Shown here piece by piece: positions 1-8,184 of a stretch of 16,081 nt of DNA. The notes under the pieces were generated by a model. The model saw only the letters and a list, made by a program, of their open reading frames with translations, was not told the origin of the DNA and made no database searches. How positions within the stretch are numbered: position 1 is the first letter of the stretch; each line of letters starts with the position of its first letter. The position numbers and the translations under genes were made by a program. This DNA is from Azoarcus sp. (GTDB taxonomy: Bacteria; Pseudomonadota; Gammaproteobacteria; Burkholderiales; Rhodocyclaceae), in the NCBI GenBank assembly GCA_031282905.1, contig JAITCV010000106.1, forward strand, positions 1 to 16,081, read 5' to 3'.

Positions 1-281
1 AACCCCACCGCTTTCAACATCTCGCGCAGCAAAAACCGCAACAGCGATACAAACAACAACACCGCGACCACCACCAGCGCGAACGCCGCCACCATGCGCC
101 AGCCCCGATCCGCGATCACCTCCACGAGCAGGCGAGCCACATTGTCCGCATACAGCCAAGCCACGAGCAGGGCCACGATCCAACCGACCATGGCCAGGAT
201 TTCACTGACCAGCCCCCGCCACAGCCCGACTGCCGCCGACAAGGCGAGGATGGTCAAAAAGGCGTAATCGAAAACCGTCAC
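1..281 (-). CDS. cvpA: CvpA family membrane protein (partial, 5' part)
   Basis: The first 93 codons of a CvpA (colicin V production) family inner-membrane protein; the 3' end lies beyond the left edge. The frame opens with a GTG at 281 giving MTVFDYAFLTILALSAAVG, the usual CvpA opening. Hydrophobic segments follow at about residues 4-20, 26-45 and 60-80, and the sequence includes the WRGLVSEIL motif that typically links the first two helices. The nearby ATG codons at 306 and 301 are not in a usable frame (the one at 301 meets a stop after seven codons), so GTG is the start. It lies 24 bases after the SPOR-protein stop and is the last gene of this operon seen here. In many proteobacteria cvpA precedes purF. 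CvpA is needed for colicin V export in E. coli and contributes to envelope homeostasis; its biochemical role is not settled. Confidence 0.9.
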   Translation of the reverse strand, partial: MTVFDYAFLTILALSAAVGLWRGLVSEILAMVGWIVALLVAWLYADNVARLLVEVIADRGWRMVAAFALVVVAVLLFVSLLRFLLREMLKAVG

Positions 282-305
282 GGCCAGTCCCGGAAGCGCA
301 TGGCA

Positions 306-941
306 TCAGCGCCGCGCCAGGGTCGCGCCACTGTGCCCAAGCTCTTTCAGCCGCGCCACCGTTTGCTCGCCCTGCGATTTTCCACCCGCCGGGCCAACGC
401 GAACACGGATCATGTTGTTGCCCGCCTTTTCGGTGTAGGCGGCAAAGCCCTGTTTTTTCAGTTCCGCCACCAGTGAAGCCGCTTTCGTCGCGTCGGTGAA
501 TGCGGCAACCTGCACGATATAAGTGGGAGAAGCCGAGGAAGGGGGAAGCGAAGAAGGGGAAGCCAGGGAAACCGCTGCTGGCGCTTTCTCTGGCGCGCCA
601 TCGAGCAGCGCGCGCACCCGCGCTGCTTCGGCCGCGCGCGCGGCATCTTCGGCTTCGCGCGCGGAATTTTCGGGCGCTGGAGGCTGGCCCACAGGTTGTG
701 CCGATGATGGTGATATGGGCGGCTGCGTGGGGGGCGGCTGCGTGGGCGCCGAAGCACGAGGCTGGGGCGGCGGGACGGCCTCGCGCGCGGGGATGGAAAT
801 CTGAATATCATCGACCGGAGGCGGTTCCTGATCCATCGCCCTCGGCAATACGATCGCCGCCAGCAGCATGAGCGCCACCGCACCGAACACACGCCGCCGC
901 GCCTGTTGTTTCTTGATTTCGAGGTCGTCTGTGTCACTCAC
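306..941 (-). CDS. SPOR domain-containing cell-division protein (DedD/FtsN-like)
   Basis: A 211-residue single-pass inner-membrane protein with a short charged cytoplasmic tail, one transmembrane helix at about residues 18-33, a proline/alanine-rich periplasmic linker (about 36-135), and a C-terminal SPOR domain (about 139-211, starting PTYIVQVAAF and containing the MIRVRVGP strand). SPOR domains bind denuded glycan strands of septal peptidoglycan, so this protein probably works at the division site. The start is GTG at 941. It is preceded by an AGAGG ribosome-binding sequence that overlaps the folC stop region, and the folC stop ends 12 bases upstream. The position between folC and cvpA is the classical dedD position in proteobacteria. 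The linker is low-complexity, so only the N-terminal helix and the SPOR domain are expected to be conserved. I leave the symbol blank because DedD, FtsN and other SPOR proteins differ mainly outside the domain. Confidence 0.88.
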   Translation of the reverse strand: MSDTDDLEIKKQQARRRVFGAVALMLLAAIVLPRAMDQEPPPVDDIQISIPAREAVPPPQPRASAPTQPPPTQPPISPSSAQPVGQPPAPENSAREAEDAARAAEAARVRALLDGAPEKAPAAVSLASPSSLPPSSASPTYIVQVAAFTDATKAASLVAELKKQGFAAYTEKAGNNMIRVRVGPAGGKSQGEQTVARLKELGHSGATLARR

Positions 942-953
942 CGGAAAACCTCT

Positions 954-2264
954 TCATGGACAGGTGGCGCGAGAGGAGGCGTGAATCTCCGCCAACACGT
1001 CGGCCACGGTCAGGAAGGAGCCAAAGACGACGATTCTATCATTCATGTCCGCGCTTGTTCGGGCCAGACGGAAAGCGGATGCGGGCGTATCGAGGCACGC
1101 CATGATTTTTTCCTCTTCCACGCCCGCGCCCCGCAAGCGTGCGGCCAGCGCCCCGGCGCTCATCCCCCGCGGCCCCGGCAAGGCGCAAGGCAGCCAGTGG
1201 TCGATACGTCCGGACATGAGCGCGGCCACCCCTTCGATATCCTTGTCGGCGAGCATGCCGAACACCGCCCAGGTTTCGGGATGGAATCCCATGTCACCCA
1301 GGTTGGCCGCCAGCACGCCCGCGGCTTGCGGATTGTGGGCGACATCGAGCACCACCGTGGGCTGGCCGGGGAGAACCTGGAAACGTCCGGGCAGATCGAG
1401 CAGCATCAGCCCCTGGCGGATGGCCTGCATCGACACCGGAAGGCGCGCGCGCAGGGTATCGAGCGCGGTCAGCGCCGCCGCCGCGTTCAACAACTGGTTG
1501 ACGCCGCGCAAGGCCGGATAGGCCAGACCGCCGCGCCTCACCAGCGTCCCGCCGCCGGGCGCATCGTGACGCCAGTAGCGCCATTGCAGGCGATCGCCAT
1601 CGAAACCAAAATCGCGCCCCGACACCCATGATTGCGCGCCAATCGCCGCCGCGTGTTCGACGAGGCTTACCGGCGGTTGCGGGTCGCCACAGATCGCCGG
1701 ACGGCCCGCGCGGAAAATGCCCGCTTTCTCGAAACCGATCGCCTCGCGGTTGTCGCCCAGATAATCCATGTGATCGAGCGCGACGCCGGTGACGATGGCG
1801 CAGTCGGCATCGAACACGTTGACCGCGTCGAGCCGTCCGCCCAAGCCCACTTCCAGGATGATGACGTCGAGCCGCGCGACGCGGAACAATTGCCACGCGG
1901 CCAGGGTGCCATGTTCGAAATAGGTCAGCGGAACATCGCCCCGCAGCGCCTCGACCGTGGCGAACGCCTGCGCGAGCACGTCCGCGTCGACCGCCCGTCC
2001 GTCGATTCTCACCCGTTCGGTATAGTCGAGCAGGTGCGGCGAGGTATAGCAGCCGACCCGGTAGCCTTCGGCGCGAAGGATGGCCTCCAACATGGCACAG
2101 GTCGAGCCCTTGCCGTTGGTGCCGCCCACCGCGATGATGATGGAATCGGGATCCGGTCCGAGCAGGGCGCGCACCCTGGCCACCCGTTCGAGCCCCAGGC
2201 TGATCGTTTGCCCGTGGCGCGCTTCGATCAGCGCCAGCCAATCGGCAAGACTTGGATCAGGCAT
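954..2264 (-). CDS. folC: Bifunctional dihydrofolate synthase / folylpolyglutamate synthase
   Basis: A 436-residue member of the Mur-ligase-like FolC family. It adds glutamate to dihydropteroate and then to folates, using ATP, in the cytoplasm. The ATP-binding loop GGTNGKGST is at about residues 47-55. Other family marks are YTSPHL, LEVGLGGRLDAVN and the C-terminal-domain motif DVAHNPQA. The full-length protein has the normal family size. The frame also opens at a TTG two codons earlier (2270), but I prefer the ATG at 2264: it gives MPDPSLADWL and makes an ATGCCTGA overlap of 8 bases with the accD stop, the kind of coupling seen elsewhere in this operon. The accD-folC neighbourhood is common in proteobacteria. 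Confidence 0.95.
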   Translation of the reverse strand: MPDPSLADWLALIEARHGQTISLGLERVARVRALLGPDPDSIIIAVGGTNGKGSTCAMLEAILRAEGYRVGCYTSPHLLDYTERVRIDGRAVDADVLAQAFATVEALRGDVPLTYFEHGTLAAWQLFRVARLDVIILEVGLGGRLDAVNVFDADCAIVTGVALDHMDYLGDNREAIGFEKAGIFRAGRPAICGDPQPPVSLVEHAAAIGAQSWVSGRDFGFDGDRLQWRYWRHDAPGGGTLVRRGGLAYPALRGVNQLLNAAAALTALDTLRARLPVSMQAIRQGLMLLDLPGRFQVLPGQPTVVLDVAHNPQAAGVLAANLGDMGFHPETWAVFGMLADKDIEGVAALMSGRIDHWLPCALPGPRGMSAGALAARLRGAGVEEEKIMACLDTPASAFRLARTSADMNDRIVVFGSFLTVADVLAEIHASSRATCP

Positions 2265-3132
2265 GGGCAACCGCGGGTTGACGACTCAGCAAGGCCAGCA
2301 CTTCGGCCAGCCGTTCGCGCAACTGGCGGCGGTCGACGATCATGTCGATCGCGCCCTTGCCGAGCAGGAATTCGGCGCGCTGGAAGCCTTCGGGCAGCTT
2401 CTCGCGCACGGTCTGCTCGATCACCCGCGGGCCGGCGAAGCCGATCAGCGCGCCGGGTTCGGCGATCACCACATCGCCCATGAAGGCAAAACTCGCCGAC
2501 ACGCCGCCCATGGTCGGGTCGGTGAGCAAGGTGATGAAAGGAAGTTTGTGCTGGGCAAGCTGGGTGATGGCGGCCGTGGTCTTTGCCATCTGCATCAGCG
2601 AGAACAAGCCCTCCTGCATCCTCGCGCCCCCCGAGGCGGTGATGCACACGAAGGGCAGATGCTGCTCGAGCGCGGCCTTGACGCCGCGCACGAAACGCTC
2701 GCCCACCACCGAGCCCATCGAACCGCCGAGAAAATCAAACTCGAAACACGCCACAACCAGCGGCACGCCAAGCACCGCGCCCTGCATGACCAGCAGCGCG
2801 TCGGCCTCGCCGGTCTCCTTCACCGCCGCGACAAGCCGCTCGGGATATTTGCGCGAATCCTTGAACTTGAGCGGATCGACCGGCACCACATCGGCGCCGA
2901 TCTCGCCACGCCCTTCCGCATCGAGCAGCAAATCAAGCCGGGTACGCGCCCCCACCCGCAGGTGATGCGCGCACTTGGGGCAGACATGGGCGTTTTTTTC
3001 CAGGTCGGAGTGATAAAGCACCGCTTCACAAGACGGACACTTGCTCCACAGCCCTTCGGGAATCGACTTGTTGCGCGCGGCGGATTCGTTACGCTTGATG
3101 CGCGGCGGGAGCAGTTTCTGCAGCCAGCTCAT
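2257..3132 (-). CDS. accD: Acetyl-CoA carboxylase carboxyltransferase subunit beta
   Basis: A 291-residue AccD. With AccA it forms the carboxyltransferase that moves carboxyl from biotin-BCCP to acetyl-CoA, the committed step of fatty-acid synthesis. The N-terminal four-cysteine zinc ribbon is intact (Cys32, Cys35, Cys51, Cys54, in KCPSC and VCPKC). The crotonase-like carboxyltransferase core follows, with the glycine-rich oxyanion region TASGGARMQEG and the GGVSASFAFMGD segment. The ATG at 3132 overlaps the trpA stop as ATGA (4 bases), and its own stop overlaps the folC start by 8 bases. The accA partner is not in the window. Length and motifs are normal. Confidence 0.97.
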   Translation of the reverse strand: MSWLQKLLPPRIKRNESAARNKSIPEGLWSKCPSCEAVLYHSDLEKNAHVCPKCAHHLRVGARTRLDLLLDAEGRGEIGADVVPVDPLKFKDSRKYPERLVAAVKETGEADALLVMQGAVLGVPLVVACFEFDFLGGSMGSVVGERFVRGVKAALEQHLPFVCITASGGARMQEGLFSLMQMAKTTAAITQLAQHKLPFITLLTDPTMGGVSASFAFMGDVVIAEPGALIGFAGPRVIEQTVREKLPEGFQRAEFLLGKGAIDMIVDRRQLRERLAEVLALLSRQPAVAHA

Positions 3133-3947
3133 GCTGTTGCTCCAATGGTGATTTCATCGAGCGCGCGGCGGATGCCGCGCACGAAGGTTTCGACCTGGGC
3201 GGCGGCCCGTTCGCGCGGGCTCGCCTCGATTTCTTCGACGATGCGGCTACCGATCACCACGGCGTCGGCAAGCGCGCCGATTTTTTTCGCGCTCGCGGCA
3301 TCCCGGATGCCGAAACCCACGCTCACCGGCATGCCGACGGCGGCGCGGATGCGCGGGATGCGGCGGCCCAGTTCGTCGAAGTCGATGTTGGCCGCGCCGG
3401 TCACGCCCTTGAGCGAGACGTAATAGATATAGCCGCCGCCCGCCTGGGCAACATCGCGGAAGCGTTGTTCCGGCGAAGTCGGCGCCAGCATGAAGATCTG
3501 GTCGAGCCCGGCGGCGCGCAATCCGGCGGTGAATTCCGCGCATTCCTCGGGCGGATAGTCGACCACCAGCACGCCATCGACGCCCGCTTCCCGCGCGGCG
3601 GCGGTGAAAGCGGCATGGCCCATCGCCTCGATCGGGTTGGCGTAGCCCATCAGGACCACCGGCGTCGTCGCGTCCCCGGCGCGGAATTCGCGCACGATAT
3701 CGAGCACCCTGGAGAGACTCATGCCACCGGCCAGCGCCCGTTCCGAGGCGCGCTGGATGGTCGGGCCATCGGCCATCGGGTCGGAGAACGGCACGCCGAG
3801 TTCGATGATGTCCGCGCCGCCCGCGACCAGGGCCCGCATGAATGGCACGGTGAGTTCGCCGTCGGGGTCGCCCGCGGTGATGAATGGGATCAGCGCCTTG
3901 CGTCCGGCAGCCTGCAAACTTTGAAAAACCGATTGGATTCTGGACAT
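3129..3947 (-). CDS. trpA: Tryptophan synthase alpha subunit
   Basis: A 272-residue TIM-barrel alpha subunit that cleaves indole-3-glycerol phosphate to indole and glyceraldehyde 3-phosphate, passing indole to TrpB. The catalytic residues fall exactly at the classical positions: Glu49 in IIELGVPFSDP and Asp60 in MADGP. The phosphate-binding VGFGIRD and the VVIGSRIVE strand are present. The frame stays open 90 codons upstream, but that part runs antiparallel to the sense of trpB and has no TrpA character; MSRIQSVFQSL at the ATG 3947 is the natural start. A GGGG stretch about six bases before this ATG can serve as ribosome-binding site. It begins 26 bases after the trpB stop and ends in an ATGA overlap with accD. 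Confidence 0.97.
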   Translation of the reverse strand: MSRIQSVFQSLQAAGRKALIPFITAGDPDGELTVPFMRALVAGGADIIELGVPFSDPMADGPTIQRASERALAGGMSLSRVLDIVREFRAGDATTPVVLMGYANPIEAMGHAAFTAAAREAGVDGVLVVDYPPEECAEFTAGLRAAGLDQIFMLAPTSPEQRFRDVAQAGGGYIYYVSLKGVTGAANIDFDELGRRIPRIRAAVGMPVSVGFGIRDAASAKKIGALADAVVIGSRIVEEIEASPRERAAAQVETFVRGIRRALDEITIGATA

Positions 3948-3973
3948 GTAAGCCCCAATTGGGCCGCTCTGGC

Positions 3974-5182
3974 TCAAAACCGGATGCCCGAGCGCTCGCC
4001 CACGGTATGAATGTCTTTGTCGCCGCGGCCGGAAAGGTTGACCAGCAGGAGCTTGTCCCTGCCGAGCGTCGGCGCGATTTTCATGGCATGGGCCACGGCG
4101 TGCGAGGATTCCAGCGCCGGGATGATGCCTTCGAAACGGCACAGGGCATGGAACGCTTCGAGCGCCTCGCCGTCGGTGGCCGCCACGTATTCGGCGCGGC
4201 CACTGTCCTTGAGCCACGCATGTTCGGGCCCCACGCCCGGATAATCGAGTCCGGCGGAAATGGAGTGGGTTTCGACGATTTGCCCGTTTTCGTCCTGCAT
4301 GAGATAGGTGCGATTGCCGTGCAGGACGCCGGTTTTCGCGTTCGCGGTCAGCGGCGCGGCGTGACGCCCGCTGGCGATGCCCTCCCCGGCCGCTTCGACG
4401 CCGATCAGGCGCACGTTCTCATGGGCGATGTAGGGGTGGAAAATCCCCATGGCGTTGGAGCCGCCGCCGACGCAGGCGATGACCGCGTCCGGCTGCCGTC
4501 CGAAAGCCTCCGGCATCTGCGCGAGGCATTCCTTGCCGATCACCGTCTGGAAGTCGCGCACGATCATCGGGTAGGGATGCGGCCCGGCCACGGTGCCGAT
4601 GATGTAGAAAGTGTCGGAGACGTTCGTCACCCAGTCGCGCATGGCTTCGTTCATGGCGTCCTTGAGCGTTTTCGAGCCGGATTCGACCGGCACCACGGTA
4701 GCACCGAGCAGCTTCATGCGATAGACGTTGGCGGCTTGCCGCCCGATGTCCTCGGACCCCATGTAGACCACGCACTTGAACCCGTAACGCGCCGCCACGG
4801 TGGCGGTGGCGACGCCATGCTGGCCCGCGCCGGTTTCGGCAATCACACGCGGCTTGCCCATGCGGCGCGCGAGCAGCGCCTGGCCGATGCAGTTGTTTAC
4901 CTTGTGCGCACCAGTGTGGTTCAAGTCTTCGCGTTTCAGGACGATCCGCGCCCCGCCCAGGTGTTCGGAGAGGCGACGCGCGTAATAGACGGGGCTGGGC
5001 CGTCCGACGTAGTGCTTGAGTTCGCTCTCGAATTCGGCGATGAAGGCCGGCTCCGCGCGGCTCGCTTCGTAGGCTGCGCGCAACTCCGCCAAGGCGGGCA
5101 TCAGCGTTTCGGCAACGAAAACACCGCCGTAGGGGCCGAAATGCCCTCGGGCGTCGGGAAGCGAATAGTGCATGTCAGTCAT
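3974..5182 (-). CDS. trpB: Tryptophan synthase beta subunit
   Basis: A 402-residue PLP enzyme that condenses indole with serine to make tryptophan, in an alpha2-beta2 complex with TrpA. The PLP lysine is Lys94 in HTGAHKVNN. The cofactor phosphate loop GGGSNA and the N-terminal GHFGPYGGVFVAETLMPAL block are intact. The frame extends 78 codons further upstream, but those codons lie across trpF in another frame and are not TrpB-like. I chose ATG 5182 (MTDMHYSLPD) because it gives an ATGACTGA overlap of 8 bases with the trpF stop; ATG 5173 (MHYSLPD) is an equally sensible alternative and would shorten the protein by three residues. No strong Shine-Dalgarno sequence precedes either, which fits translational coupling. 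The trp operon here is partial: trpE, trpD and trpC are not present. Confidence 0.96.
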   Translation of the reverse strand: MTDMHYSLPDARGHFGPYGGVFVAETLMPALAELRAAYEASRAEPAFIAEFESELKHYVGRPSPVYYARRLSEHLGGARIVLKREDLNHTGAHKVNNCIGQALLARRMGKPRVIAETGAGQHGVATATVAARYGFKCVVYMGSEDIGRQAANVYRMKLLGATVVPVESGSKTLKDAMNEAMRDWVTNVSDTFYIIGTVAGPHPYPMIVRDFQTVIGKECLAQMPEAFGRQPDAVIACVGGGSNAMGIFHPYIAHENVRLIGVEAAGEGIASGRHAAPLTANAKTGVLHGNRTYLMQDENGQIVETHSISAGLDYPGVGPEHAWLKDSGRAEYVAATDGEALEAFHALCRFEGIIPALESSHAVAHAMKIAPTLGRDKLLLVNLSGRGDKDIHTVGERSGIRF

Positions 5183-5804
5183 CGGCGTTCCGAACTTCGG
5201 CGACGAACGCGGCGATTTTCGCCGCGTCCTTGATTCCTTTTGCGATTTCCACTCCGCTAGACACATCGACCGCCCATGGTCTCGTGCGGCGGACGGCCTC
5301 GCCCACATTGTCGGGATCGAGCCCGCCCGCAAGTATGAGCGGACGGTCCAGCCCGGCGGGAAGCAGCGACCAGTCGAACGTTTTACCGCCGCCGCCGAAA
5401 CCGTCGACGAGGGCATCGGCCAACAATCCGCGCGCGCCAGGATGGGAAGCGGAGGATTCTAACAGATCGACTCCCGCGCACATCCGTATCGCCTTGATCC
5501 AGGGAATGCCGGCGCTCAACTCGGCGCAACGGGCGTCGCGCTCGCCGCCGTGGAACTGGAGCAGTTGCAAGGGCACGCGGCGCAGCGCCTCGGCGACGAA
5601 CTCGGTTTGCGGATCGACGAACAGTCCGACCGCAGTGACGAAAGGCGGCAGCCGCGCCACGAGTTCCGCGGCCTGGACAAAAGAGACGTTGCGCGGACTG
5701 GGCGGATAAAAGACGAAACCGACCGCGTCGGCCCCGGCCTCGACCGCAGCGGCGACATCCTGTGGCCGAGTGAGGCCGCAAATCTTGATTCGGGTTCGAG
5801 ACAT
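5175..5804 (-). CDS. trpF: Phosphoribosylanthranilate isomerase
   Basis: A 209-residue (beta/alpha)8 enzyme that isomerises N-(5'-phosphoribosyl)anthranilate to CdRP, the third step of tryptophan synthesis. The first strand IKICGLTRPQDV carries the general-base cysteine (Cys9). An aspartate in LVDGFGGGGKTFDW is in the expected place for the general acid, and ILAGGLDPDNV and AVDVSSGVE are the C-terminal phosphate-binding and product-site strands. It is a stand-alone trpF, not fused to trpC. The ATG at 5804 follows the truA stop with no spacer (TGAATG), and the stop overlaps the trpB start by 8 bases. Confidence 0.96.
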   Translation of the reverse strand: MSRTRIKICGLTRPQDVAAAVEAGADAVGFVFYPPSPRNVSFVQAAELVARLPPFVTAVGLFVDPQTEFVAEALRRVPLQLLQFHGGERDARCAELSAGIPWIKAIRMCAGVDLLESSASHPGARGLLADALVDGFGGGGKTFDWSLLPAGLDRPLILAGGLDPDNVGEAVRRTRPWAVDVSSGVEIAKGIKDAAKIAAFVAEVRNADD

Positions 5805-6602
5805 TCAGATCAGCGCCAAGCGTGGGCGGGCGATGATACGCCCCTCGCCGGGAAGCGGCCAATACGGCGGGTACGAGACGCCGCATAGATAAAGCCCATC
5901 CGCCGGGAAAGTCGGCGCGGCGCGGCGGCGGTCGCGGCTCTCCAACAGTTCGCCGATCCATGCTGGCGAATGCGCGCCCTTGCCGACGGCCACCAGCGCG
6001 CCGACGAGGTTGCGTACCATGTGATGCAGGAATCCGTTGGCGCAAAAATCGAACACGATCATATCGCCCTCGCGCGTCACGGCGGCCTCGTTCATCACCC
6101 GCACCGGCGTCTTGCCCTGGCAACCCGCCGCGCGGAAAGCGGAAAAATCATGCGTCCCCACCAGCGTCGCCGCCGCCGCCGCCATCCTCGCCTCGTCCAG
6201 CGGCACATGAAACCAACCCACCCGCCCGGCCAAGGCTGCCGGACGTATCGGCGTATTGGCAAGCAGGTAACGATAACGGCGTTCGATTGCACAAAAACGG
6301 GCATGGAAACGCTCATCGACCTCGACCGCCCAACGGATCACCGCCGCCGCCGGCAAATGGTCGTTGGTCCCGCGCACCCAGGCCGAAAACGGACGGCGAA
6401 CATGGGTATCAAAATGCGCGACCTGGACAGTGGCATGGACACCGGCATCGGTGCGCCCCGCCACCATCAAGCGCGCGCGCTCCCCGGCGACGACGGCCAG
6501 CGCGTTTTCGATCGTGTCCTGCACCGTGTGCCCATGGGCCTGGCTCTGCCAGCCCTTGAAGGCATCCCCCGCGTACTCGATCCCCAGCGCAATCCGCGTC
6601 AC
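5805..6602 (-). CDS. truA: tRNA pseudouridine(38-40) synthase
   Basis: A 265-residue TruA that converts uridines 38-40 of the tRNA anticodon arm to pseudouridine. The catalytic aspartate is Asp52 in GRTDAGVHA. IALGIEYAGDAFKGWQSQ near the N terminus and FLHHMVRNLVGALV near the C terminus are family landmarks. The frame extends 19 codons upstream to an ATG at 6659, but that part overlaps the preceding gene. The GTG at 6602 gives MTRIALGIEY and forms a GTGA overlap of 4 bases with the stop of the EcfT-like gene, so I take it as the start. trpF begins immediately after its stop. In many betaproteobacteria truA sits just before trpF; here the usual fimV neighbour is absent from the upstream side. 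Confidence 0.95.
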   Translation of the reverse strand: MTRIALGIEYAGDAFKGWQSQAHGHTVQDTIENALAVVAGERARLMVAGRTDAGVHATVQVAHFDTHVRRPFSAWVRGTNDHLPAAAVIRWAVEVDERFHARFCAIERRYRYLLANTPIRPAALAGRVGWFHVPLDEARMAAAAATLVGTHDFSAFRAAGCQGKTPVRVMNEAAVTREGDMIVFDFCANGFLHHMVRNLVGALVAVGKGAHSPAWIGELLESRDRRRAAPTFPADGLYLCGVSYPPYWPLPGEGRIIARPRLALI

Positions 6603-7198
6603 CAGCAGATTCCCAGCAAACCGGCAAGGACCAGGACCAGCACCAGCGCGTCCTGCCAACCGAAAGACTCGCGTTGGAAACTCACCACCGGCGCGGCCTC
6701 GTCGCTAGCAAACAACCACTGCCGCCAATCGTGGCGAACATGAGGTTCGCGCGCGGCATCGACATAACGCAGGACGAGCAACAAGCGCAGTGCCACCCGC
6801 TCCGCCGACAAGCCGATCACGGCAAACGGTCGGCACAACGCATACAAGCCGCCCACCAACCGCGCGGCCGGCAAACGCGCCAGCAACATCGCCACCCAAC
6901 ACACCACCGCGAGCAAGCGGGCACCGTGCTCGAACGCAAGCATCAAGCCCTCGTGGCTGGGGCTCACCCGCGGCCAATCGACCAGCACCGCCTCGCCCGG
7001 CGTCGCCCAGGCAAACAGCACCACGATCACCACCAACAACACCTTCACCCGCAGCAACAGGCGCACGCAATGCGCGCGCGCCAGCAAGAGCGCCGCCGCC
7101 AGACTGGCCACGGACAAAATCGCCAACCAAGCGCCACCAGTCACTTGCATCAGCCCGACCGCCATGGCCCACAACACGAAAATCAAACCTGAATGCAT
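6599..7198 (-). CDS. CbiQ/EcfT-like membrane protein (orphan ECF transporter T component)
   Basis: A 199-residue polytopic membrane protein. Hydrophobic segments lie at about residues 4-22, 24-40, 48-66, 83-105 and 180-198. A moderately hydrophobic, arginine-containing stretch between the last two (about 108-150, with LPAARLVGGLY and LRLLLVLRYVDAARE) resembles the coupling helices by which CbiQ/EcfT proteins contact their ATPases. The family call is by topology and this stretch, not a certain match. No EcfA ATPase or S-component gene lies nearby. It is the first gene of the truA-trp-accD-folC operon and overlaps truA by GTGA. I chose ATG 7198 (MHSGLIFVLW), with CAGG about nine bases upstream; the ATG at 7249 would add 17 residues (MSRRLDDKLAAV) and cannot be excluded. 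Confidence 0.6.
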   Translation of the reverse strand: MHSGLIFVLWAMAVGLMQVTGGAWLAILSVASLAAALLLARAHCVRLLLRVKVLLVVIVVLFAWATPGEAVLVDWPRVSPSHEGLMLAFEHGARLLAVVCWVAMLLARLPAARLVGGLYALCRPFAVIGLSAERVALRLLLVLRYVDAAREPHVRHDWRQWLFASDEAAPVVSFQRESFGWQDALVLVLVLAGLLGICW

Positions 7199-7257
7199 GA
7201 TCCGAACCTGAAGAACCGCCGCCAGTTTATCATCGAGCCTCCGCGACATCCTATCAG

Positions 7258-7302
7258 TATGTCATTGCGAGGCGCGCGGCGCCGTGGTAATCCAAGCGGC
7301 GA
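7258..7302. repeat. Degenerate REP-like palindromic element
   Basis: The stretch beginning GTCATTGCGAGG and ending GTGGTAATCCA resembles the dispersed repeat seen in many proteobacterial genomes, whose consensus begins GTCATTGCGAGG and ends near GCAATCCA. The middle forms a perfect GGCGC/GCGCC hairpin (7271-7283) with a GCG loop. It lies in the short divergent gap between the EcfT-like gene and the methyltransferase, at the boundary between the housekeeping operon and the lower-G+C islet. The identification is from memory of that repeat's wording; copy number cannot be seen in this window. Confidence 0.45.
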
Positions 7303-7383
7303 GTCAGTTACTTGGCACCCGTGGGGCAAGGCATGCTCCCCGGATTGCCGTTTTTTGAAAACCTTGTGACCCCGGGAATGAAC

Positions 7384-8151
7384 ATGAATTCCAGTGAAAC
7401 GCAATGCAGACAGGCTCATGCCACACAGGATTTGCCATCCCGGATATGGAAAGGATTGAAAATCGAACGCCTTCTGTACCCAAGTCGGCACAATGAACAA
7501 TGTCCATGTGAAATGCATTCAACCCCCATCGAGATACTGGATGTTGGAACCGGCTCGGGAGGCATTGCGCATTATTTCGCCTCCCATCCCGATCTGAAGT
7601 GCAATGTCGCCTCCGTCGATACGACCGATAACCGCAAGATTTTCGATGGATTCGACTTCCAGCAGGTTTCGGACACCCATCTGCCATTCCCGGACGAATC
7701 CTTCGATGTGGTGCTTTCCAATCATGTCATCGAACATGTTGGCAAGATCGCGGAACAAAAACACCACTTGTCCGAATTGAAAAGGGTTCTACGCCGTGAT
7801 GGCATGATTTACCTGGCCGTACCCAACCGCTGGATGCTGGTCGAACCACACTATCAATTGGCCTTCCTGAGCTGCTTGCCCACCCCATGGCGCACGCCCT
7901 ATCTGCGCTGGAGAGGCAAGGGGAATTTTTATGATTGCGAGCCTCTTTCCCTGAAGCAACTCCAGCAATTCCTGGAAGAAGGCCAATTCAATTACCGCAA
8001 TGTATCCGTCGAAGCCATGCGTCGATTCTTCGACATCGAAAAACCGCATTCCATTGCCTGCAAATTGCTGCGGCAATGCCCCGACGTCTTGCTTACCCCA
8101 TTGCGTTCCCTGATTCCGACCTTGGTGTATATATTGACGAAGCCTCGCTGA
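7384..8151 (+). CDS. Class I SAM-dependent methyltransferase (Methyltransf_11-like)
   Basis: A 255-residue Rossmann-fold methyltransferase of unknown substrate. Motif I, EILDVGTGSGG, is at about residues 50-60; the acidic post-I region is ASVDTTDN; FDVVLSNHVIEHV is motif IV, and LSELKRVLRRDGMIYLAVPN the following helix-strand. The C-terminal third (after WMLVEPHYQLAFLSCLPTPW) is aromatic and ends in a hydrophobic segment, as in several methyltransferases of surface-polysaccharide and lipid loci, but that does not fix the substrate. The frame is open from 7312, yet only ATG 7384 has a well-spaced GGGA (7374-7377). It faces away from the EcfT-like gene and is convergent with the WG-repeat lipoprotein. 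Base composition is clearly less G+C-rich than the neighbouring operon, suggesting acquisition. No glycosyltransferase or other pathway gene is adjacent. Confidence 0.8.
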   Translation: MNSSETQCRQAHATQDLPSRIWKGLKIERLLYPSRHNEQCPCEMHSTPIEILDVGTGSGGIAHYFASHPDLKCNVASVDTTDNRKIFDGFDFQQVSDTHLPFPDESFDVVLSNHVIEHVGKIAEQKHHLSELKRVLRRDGMIYLAVPNRWMLVEPHYQLAFLSCLPTPWRTPYLRWRGKGNFYDCEPLSLKQLQQFLEEGQFNYRNVSVEAMRRFFDIEKPHSIACKLLRQCPDVLLTPLRSLIPTLVYILTKPR

Positions 8152-8184
8152 TCCTGCTGCTCAATCTCCTTCCTTGCGATTGTA

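Noticed and set aside
3951..3962. CCCAATTGGG palindrome in the trpB-trpA gap as a terminator or attenuator
   Set aside because: No loop, no T-run, and it overlaps the likely ribosome-binding sequence of trpA.
3948..4217. N-terminal extension of 90 codons on trpA
   Set aside because: It overlaps trpB in a different frame and has no TrpA features; ATG 3947 places Glu49 and Asp60 exactly.
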